Below are positions 7,445-11,421 of a stretch of DNA of 11,421 nucleotides, one piece after another. The DNA lies in NCBI GenBank assembly GCA_003447535.1, contig DLYY01000079.1:1-11421 (forward strand), given 5' to 3'. Within the stretch, counting starts at the first letter, position 1, and the number at the start of each line of letters is the position of its first letter. A model generated the notes under the pieces. That model was not told the origin of the DNA and did no database searches. It worked only from the letters and a program-made list of their open reading frames with translations. A program made the position numbers and the translations under genes. Source of the stretch: Bacteroidota bacterium (lineage in GTDB: Bacteria > Bacteroidota > Bacteroidia > Chitinophagales > UBA8649).

Positions 7445-8089
7445 ATGAGTTTTGAATATTTTTCAAAGTTAACGAAAACACCTGCTATAGATGCAATACC
7501 CGGATGTCAAAGTCACGAAGAATTTGTGCGACCCTATCGGAATCAGTTAAAAACAAGTCGTAAAACCTATATATCTAGTGCCGTCATGATTTTGCTCTAC
7601 AATCTTGAGGGCAAGGCAGTTATCCCATGCATCAAGCGAAGTAAACGCCCTGGGGACAAACACAGCGGACAAATCGGCTTACCAGGAGGTCGAAAAGATT
7701 TTAACGACAAAGACTTATGGCATACCGCTATCCGAGAGTGTCAAGAAGAAGTAGGACTCAATCATATTCCTCAATACATCACCGAACTGTCCCCTGTGCA
7801 GATTCCCGTGAGTGGCTATGAAATTCATCCTTATATAGCAATAAGTCAGCAAAATATACCGTGGAAGATTGATCCCAATGAAGTCGAAACCTTACGATTT
7901 ATCGATGTAAGGGATTTGTTAAAGGCCTCCATTCAACAACACCCTGTCGAAGTTGAGTATTTAAGTCATAATATAGAAGTACCGGCTTTTTCTATCGATG
8001 ACATGGTGATTTGGGGGGCTACGGCAATGATTCTTGCGGAGTTTAGGGATTGGGTTGTTCTTCAGGAAAGGGCAATAGGTACGGCATAG
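7445..8089 (+). CDS. Nudix hydrolase, CoA pyrophosphatase type (NudL/CoAse-like)
   Basis: This 214-residue protein belongs to the Nudix CoA-pyrophosphatase subfamily. The subfamily's NuCoA motif is visible as KRSKRPGDKHSGQIGLPGG (64-82), followed by the Nudix box core TAIRECQEEVGL (94-105). Arg97, Glu98, Glu101, Glu102 and Gly104 hold the catalytic and Mg2+-binding positions. Enzymes of this type cleave CoA or acyl-CoA to 3',5'-ADP and (acyl-)phosphopantetheine, and act in CoA turnover or as house-cleaning of oxidised CoA. The length matches the family (about 190-220). The N-terminal block with VRPYRNQL (28-35) resembles the conserved pre-Nudix segment of Bacteroidota homologues and supports the ATG at 7445. 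The gene is divergent from the coiled-coil gene and convergent with the TonB receptor gene, so it is probably monocistronic. Substrate preference is inferred from the motif. Confidence 0.9.
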   Translation: MSFEYFSKLTKTPAIDAIPGCQSHEEFVRPYRNQLKTSRKTYISSAVMILLYNLEGKAVIPCIKRSKRPGDKHSGQIGLPGGRKDFNDKDLWHTAIRECQEEVGLNHIPQYITELSPVQIPVSGYEIHPYIAISQQNIPWKIDPNEVETLRFIDVRDLLKASIQQHPVEVEYLSHNIEVPAFSIDDMVIWGATAMILAEFRDWVVLQERAIGTA

Positions 8090-8106
8090 GCCCACCACAT
8101 CCCGCC

Positions 8107-8118
8107 TCCCTTCGGGGA
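8107..8118 (+). terminator. Possible short UUCG-loop hairpin downstream of the Nudix gene
   Basis: TCCC (8107-8110), TTCG (8111-8114) and GGGA (8115-8118) give a 4 bp stem closed by a stable C(UUCG)G tetraloop, 17 bases after the Nudix stop codon. There is no real T-tract, only ATCTTATTTAG. It is therefore at best a weak terminator or an RNA 3'-end stabiliser. It lies in the 106-base convergent gap to the receptor gene, which holds nothing else I can identify. Confidence 0.3.
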
Positions 8119-8185
8119 AGATCTTATTTAGATTTCAGATTGTCAAGATAGAATGAGTAAGTGGTCCTCCTGCCCTAGAATTTGA

Positions 8186-8211
8186 CGACTTAGCTCTAGT
8201 CGAAAGCGACT
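8186..8211. repeat. Three alternating CGACT/AGTCG arms at the receptor gene 3' end
   Basis: CGACT (8186-8190), AGTCG (8198-8202) and CGACT (8207-8211) can pair as two mutually exclusive 5 bp hairpins, with loops of 7 and 4 bases. They straddle the stop codon (8196-8198) of the receptor gene, and no T-tract follows on the - strand. This could be part of a weak 3' end signal or chance. Confidence 0.25.
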
Positions 8212-10475
8212 CTAACACCTAAGAATCCTCGAATACCTTGATTCGGCGCAAAAACATATGAAGGATCAAAAGTCAATGCATTGGGATTATCAGCAGTAGG
8301 AATGGCCTGACCGTTACCATCAAACTGAACTTGTCGATCAAAGGGATCAAAAGAACGTGCAATGCTATTGGCAGGCGGTCGGTAGTTGAGTAGATTCTTT
8401 ACGCCACCATAGATTTCCCAACGATTTCCAAACCCTTTGGTCAATTGAATGTTCTGCAAACTCCACCACGGAGAATACTCAGGCCGATCATCTATGTCAC
8501 CGAGAAGAGGTAGTCGCATTGGGCCATAGAGCGTGCCTGTATAATCAAGCGAAAGATCAGCGCGTGACCATTCGTAGCTCAAACGCCATATCCCTTGAAA
8601 CTGCTCCGTAAGTATTTGTCGTGTGCGAAGCCCGTTCTCATAGGTCGATACATCCATCAACGTTCCGCCAATTCTAGCGCTGAAACCTGATTCTGTAGTA
8701 AGATCTACATTACATGACATACCCTTAGATAGCGCATAGCCTTCCAGATTATCATAGATGATTTTATTAGGGTCGGTATCGTAGTCTGGAAGTATCTGAT
8801 TATTGAAATGCGTGAAAAATCCTGTAAAATCAAAGCTTAAAAAGTATCCCTTGCTAGAATAAATGCGTTCCACCAAATTGATGTTTACATTCCATGAAGT
8901 TTCAGGTTGTAGCTCCGAAGCAAACTCAACCGTCCTTGCTCCAGTAAGCGCAGCATGATCTTCGGTAAATACATTGGCTACGCGATACCCATTACCTGCA
9001 CTGAGGCGAATGACGTGCTTTCGATTTCCAGAAAGCCACTTATAGTTTATTCGAGGACTTAGAATGCTCCCATGCACTGAGTTGTAATCATATCGAAGCC
9101 CAAGCAATAAGGAATGTTGAGGATTTATATTCAGCTCATTTTGAACAAACAGACCGGGTAAATGAATCGTAGACGGTTGATTGCCCGCTGTAGTCTGGGT
9201 AGCTGTGGTATTATCATCGAAATGCGTCATACGGTAGGTGAAGCCTGCAAGCAACTCATTACCCGTAAGCCTTTTACGCCAGGTCAATTGGCCAAAGGCT
9301 ACGGACTGGTCAGCCAGATAAACCGTATTACCATAGACTGAGTTCTGGTGGTGACCATTCGCACTAATTTGAAGCCTTATCTCTTCGCGTAAAGGAAGTT
9401 GGTAAACGCCGAGCGCCTCCCAACGGCTTGTATAGATACTCTCTCCATACAACACATCACCTCCCCGGAAACTTTTGTTCCAATCCATTTCACCACCCCA
9501 ACGGTCTTCATACACGTAACGTCCTGCAAGAGAAAACTCCCTGCCTTTCGGTCGTTTAAAGCGGAACTTTTGAAAAATCGATACACGTTGTTGAAGACTT
9601 ATGTCGGTAAACCCGTCACCATTTTTATCCAAAGGCAATTGATAGTTAAAGTAGTTAAGACCTAACAGCGCATTCACCTTCTCCCCTAAGGCAAAGCGTC
9701 CTCCAAGATCCATATTAACCTCTGACCAACTCGTAGTAAATACATCCGCACTAAACCGATTCGCTTGTAATGGGTTTTTTGTAATGATATTTATCAAACC
9801 TCCTACCGCTTCTGAGCCATATAAAGTTGACGCCGGGCCCTTGACGACTTCGATACGATCTACTAAGGACTGCGGGATTCCTGTCAAACCATAGACAGTA
9901 GATAGACCGCTCACTATGGGCATTCCGTCAATTAACACCATGGTGTAAGGCCCTTCCAAACCATTAATATGAATATCTCCTGTATTGCACACATTACAGT
10001 TAAGCTGAGGACGCACTCCATTGACATTTTGCAATGATTCATAAAGGGATGGCGTTGGATTGGATTTAAAATAGGAAGCAGAATAAACTTCTACGGGAAC
10101 GGGGCTATTCATTCGAGAGACAGGCCTTAGGTTTCCTGAGATAACTATATCCTCTAAATTTCCTTCCTCAGGTTGGAGATTAATTTTGATATCACTAGAA
10201 TCTCCGTCTAATCGTATAACCAACTCCTGAGAGATAAAACCCAAATAGGATACGACAAGCCTAACCTGTTCATTAGAATCGAGATTTATTTGAAAATAGC
10301 CATTAGCATCACCTTGCCATCGAAGGCTATCCCCCTGTACCATGATTGTAGGATACGCCAAGGGGTTACCTTGACCGGTTACCTGACCGCTACAAATCGG
10401 TCCCTGAGCCGATAACTTCGAAAAGCATAGCATAAAGAATAAGACAATAATTAGCGAACTTAGGTGTTTCAACAT
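8196..10475 (-). CDS. TonB-dependent outer-membrane receptor (FepA/CirA-like), predicted metal-related
   Basis: The protein is 759 residues. A signal peptide spans residues 1-23 (basic MLKH, hydrophobic core, cut after LSA). A carboxypeptidase-regulatory-like beta domain follows at about 26-101, then a TonB-box-like EDIVISG (109-114 region). The plug domain (about 122-234) includes SPVPVEVYSA, SLYESLQNVNGVRPQ, DIHINGLEGPYTMVLIDG and RIEVVKGPASTLYGSEAVGG, all classic TonB-receptor plug wording. A 22-strand-type barrel fills 240-759, ending GVRVAFD. Such receptors use TonB-ExbBD energy to import metal chelates, cobalamin or similar solutes across the outer membrane. A Cys160-x-x-Cys163 pair (NCNVCN) lies in the plug, and I recall it as conserved in one Bacteroidota subgroup. 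The promoter carries a DtxR/MntR-like operator, which argues for iron or manganese (inference). No SusD-like partner is adjacent, so glycan uptake is unlikely. The gene follows sucC on the same strand after 166 bases and is probably transcribed on its own. Confidence 0.92.
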   Translation of the reverse strand: MLKHLSSLIIVLFFMLCFSKLSAQGPICSGQVTGQGNPLAYPTIMVQGDSLRWQGDANGYFQINLDSNEQVRLVVSYLGFISQELVIRLDGDSSDIKINLQPEEGNLEDIVISGNLRPVSRMNSPVPVEVYSASYFKSNPTPSLYESLQNVNGVRPQLNCNVCNTGDIHINGLEGPYTMVLIDGMPIVSGLSTVYGLTGIPQSLVDRIEVVKGPASTLYGSEAVGGLINIITKNPLQANRFSADVFTTSWSEVNMDLGGRFALGEKVNALLGLNYFNYQLPLDKNGDGFTDISLQQRVSIFQKFRFKRPKGREFSLAGRYVYEDRWGGEMDWNKSFRGGDVLYGESIYTSRWEALGVYQLPLREEIRLQISANGHHQNSVYGNTVYLADQSVAFGQLTWRKRLTGNELLAGFTYRMTHFDDNTTATQTTAGNQPSTIHLPGLFVQNELNINPQHSLLLGLRYDYNSVHGSILSPRINYKWLSGNRKHVIRLSAGNGYRVANVFTEDHAALTGARTVEFASELQPETSWNVNINLVERIYSSKGYFLSFDFTGFFTHFNNQILPDYDTDPNKIIYDNLEGYALSKGMSCNVDLTTESGFSARIGGTLMDVSTYENGLRTRQILTEQFQGIWRLSYEWSRADLSLDYTGTLYGPMRLPLLGDIDDRPEYSPWWSLQNIQLTKGFGNRWEIYGGVKNLLNYRPPANSIARSFDPFDRQVQFDGNGQAIPTADNPNALTFDPSYVFAPNQGIRGFLGVRVAFD

Positions 10476-10503
10476 ATGTACTAATATAACACTGCCTTAA
10501 TTA

Positions 10504-10525
10504 ATATTTAGGCAAGCCTAAATAT
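10504..10525. promoter_or_regulatory. DtxR/IdeR/MntR-like operator upstream of the TonB receptor gene
   Basis: This is a perfect 10+10 bp inverted repeat: ATATTTAGGC (10504-10513) and GCCTAAATAT (10516-10525), separated by AA. It lies 28 bases upstream of the receptor ATG. The core TTAGGCAAGCCTAA (10508-10521) matches 12 of 14 bases of the start of the known DtxR consensus, TTAGGTTAGCCTAA. A third half-site-like GCCTTAA lies at 10494-10500. The repeat overlaps the predicted -7 element, so a metal-loaded repressor bound here would block transcription. The palindrome is seen directly; the regulator family is inferred from consensus similarity. Confidence 0.7.
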
Positions 10526-10552
10526 ACGACACTGAAGGTAGTATCTTACAAA
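10519..10552 (-). promoter_or_regulatory. Predicted Bacteroidota sigma-A-type promoter of the TonB receptor gene
   Basis: On the - strand, a -33 TTTG (complement of 10549-10552) and a -7 TATATTTA (complement of 10519-10526) are separated by 22 bases. The Bacteroidota consensus is TTTG / TAnnTTTG with a spacer near 19-23, so one base of the -7 box differs. The -7 box lies inside the inverted repeat at 10504-10525. Transcription would start a few bases downstream and give a leader of roughly 35 bases without a Shine-Dalgarno sequence. Confidence 0.5.
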
Positions 10553-10589
10553 TCAGAGCTTTACTATTACTGACATATATAATTCCAAA

Positions 10590-10614
10590 TAATCCATGGT
10601 CTTTTTTTGGATTA
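10590..10614 (-). terminator. Weak inverted repeat downstream of sucC
   Basis: TAATCC (10590-10595) and GGATTA (10609-10614) form a 6 bp A/T-rich stem with a 13-base loop, about 28 bases after the sucC stop on the - strand. Only TTTGG follows on the transcript side. It is the only terminator-like structure in the sucC-receptor gap and is weak. Confidence 0.22.
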
Positions 10615-10641
10615 CATCCTGTGTACTTTAAATCCTTGGGT

Positions 10642-11421
10642 TTAGGCCAATACCTCTTCTACTTTTCGAGCAGCGTCTTTTAATTGGATAACGGGATAGA
10701 CTTTAAGTCCCGAATGGTCAATGATATCTTTAGCTTCGGCCGCATTGGTACCTTGGAGGCGAACAATGATTGGTACTGGGATATCCCCAATAGACTTATA
10801 GGCATCTACAATTCCCTGAGCAACGCGATCACAACGTACGATTCCTCCAAAAATATTTACCAAAATGGCCTTAACATTGGGATCTTTCAAAATAATACGA
10901 AAGGCTGTTTCAACGCGCTTTGCATCGGCAGTTCCTCCGACATCAAGAAAATTTGCAGGTTCTTGTCCCGCAATTTTAATCATATCCATGGTAGCCATAG
11001 CGAGCCCCGCACCATTAACCATACAACCAACGTTTCCGTCCAACTTAACATAGCTCAAGCCAACTTCCCCAGCTTCTACCTCTGTAGGATCTTCTTCTAA
11101 AACGTCGCGCATTTCAGCTAATTCTTTTTGTCGAAACAGGCCATTTCCGTCAAGGCTAATTTTACCATCAACAGCGATTACCGCTTCGTCAGAAGCAATC
11201 AAACAGGGATTGATTTCTACTAGTGACGCATCACTTGACACATAAGCCTTATACACACTGGAAAGAAACTTACACATATTCTTAAATGCCTGCCCAGATA
11301 GGCCGAGATTAAAGGCCATCTTTCGAACTTGAAATCCTTGTAAACCTACATTGGGATCAATCCATTCCTTACAAACTTTCTCTGGAGTGGATTCAGCAAC
11401 TTCTTCAATGTCCATTCCACC
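10642..11421 (-). CDS. sucC: Succinyl-CoA synthetase (ADP-forming) beta subunit, 5'-truncated
   Basis: This is the C-terminal 259 residues of a protein usually about 390-400 long. The N-terminal ATP-grasp part lies beyond the window edge. The frame stays open to base 11421 with Gly-Gly before MDIEEVAE, so the ATG at 11413-11415 is internal (the family reads GGMDIEEVAE). Visible family blocks include LVEINPCLI and AVDGKISLDGN, which hold the Asn and Asp that bind Mg2+ in E. coli SucC. GNVGCMVNGAGLAMATMD and PANFLDVGGTAD follow, then NIFGGIVRCDRVAQGI and VRLQGTNAAEA, in the CoA-ligase domain that contacts the alpha subunit. With SucD it makes ATP (or GTP) from succinyl-CoA in the TCA cycle in the cytoplasm. 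No sucD follows in this window: the next gene on the strand is the TonB receptor, so sucC is either separate from sucD or preceded by it. Confidence 0.97.
   Translation of the reverse strand, partial: GGMDIEEVAESTPEKVCKEWIDPNVGLQGFQVRKMAFNLGLSGQAFKNMCKFLSSVYKAYVSSDASLVEINPCLIASDEAVIAVDGKISLDGNGLFRQKELAEMRDVLEEDPTEVEAGEVGLSYVKLDGNVGCMVNGAGLAMATMDMIKIAGQEPANFLDVGGTADAKRVETAFRIILKDPNVKAILVNIFGGIVRCDRVAQGIVDAYKSIGDIPVPIIVRLQGTNAAEAKDIIDHSGLKVYPVIQLKDAARKVEEVLA

Noticed and set aside
8090..8195. A small gene or RNA gene in the Nudix-receptor gap
   Set aside because: Only a 4 bp UUCG hairpin and short CGACT/AGTCG arms are visible. There is no open frame with features and no tRNA- or riboswitch-like structure.
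9399..9665. 88-codon open frame on the + strand inside the TonB receptor gene
   Set aside because: It is antisense to an intact barrel-coding region and has no recognisable protein features.
8196..10475. SusC-type glycan receptor
   Set aside because: It is shorter than typical SusC proteins, its plug is FepA/CirA-like, and no susD-like gene is adjacent.
10684..11100. 138-codon open frame on the + strand opposite sucC
   Set aside because: It lies wholly antisense to the strongly conserved sucC frame, and its translation shows no family features. It is a shadow.

Overview
The window reads as chromosomal DNA of a Bacteroidota bacterium. The evidence is a TonB-dependent receptor with an N-terminal carboxypeptidase-regulatory-like domain, a Bacteroidota-type FtsE and SMC, start codons with no clear Shine-Dalgarno sequence, and a TTTG / TAnnTTT-type promoter. 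Class or genus cannot be resolved from sequence alone. All eight genes look native: there is no tRNA, rRNA, insertion sequence, CRISPR array, prophage or toxin-antitoxin locus. No gap between genes exceeds 170 bases.

Left part (1-2073, + strand): a tightly packed run of three genes. It holds the 3' part of a kdsB-like CMP-Kdo synthetase gene (lipopolysaccharide inner core), an ftsE-like ABC ATPase gene 1 base later, and a family 2 glycosyltransferase gene 16 bases after that. This is probably one envelope-related transcription unit. It meets smc tail to tail with only 3 bases between the stop codons.

Middle (2077-8089): smc (- strand) encodes the full-length chromosome condensation ATPase. 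Divergent from it is a small membrane-anchored protein of unknown function. That gene overlaps, tail to tail by 56 bases, a 400-residue helical/coiled-coil protein of unknown function on the - strand. Divergent from the latter, after 34 bases, is a Nudix hydrolase of the CoA-pyrophosphatase type.

Right part (8196-11421, - strand): a TonB-dependent outer-membrane receptor gene, preceded by the 3' two-thirds of sucC (succinyl-CoA synthetase beta subunit). In the 166 bases between them lies a 10+10 bp inverted repeat that resembles a DtxR/IdeR/MntR metal-repressor operator. It covers the predicted -7 promoter element of the receptor gene. This is the strongest regulatory signal in the window and suggests the receptor imports iron or manganese. 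I see no convincing new multi-gene system. The most interesting leads are the metal-operator/receptor pair, the two unrecognised proteins with overlapping 3' ends, and the unusual KdsB-like sequence.
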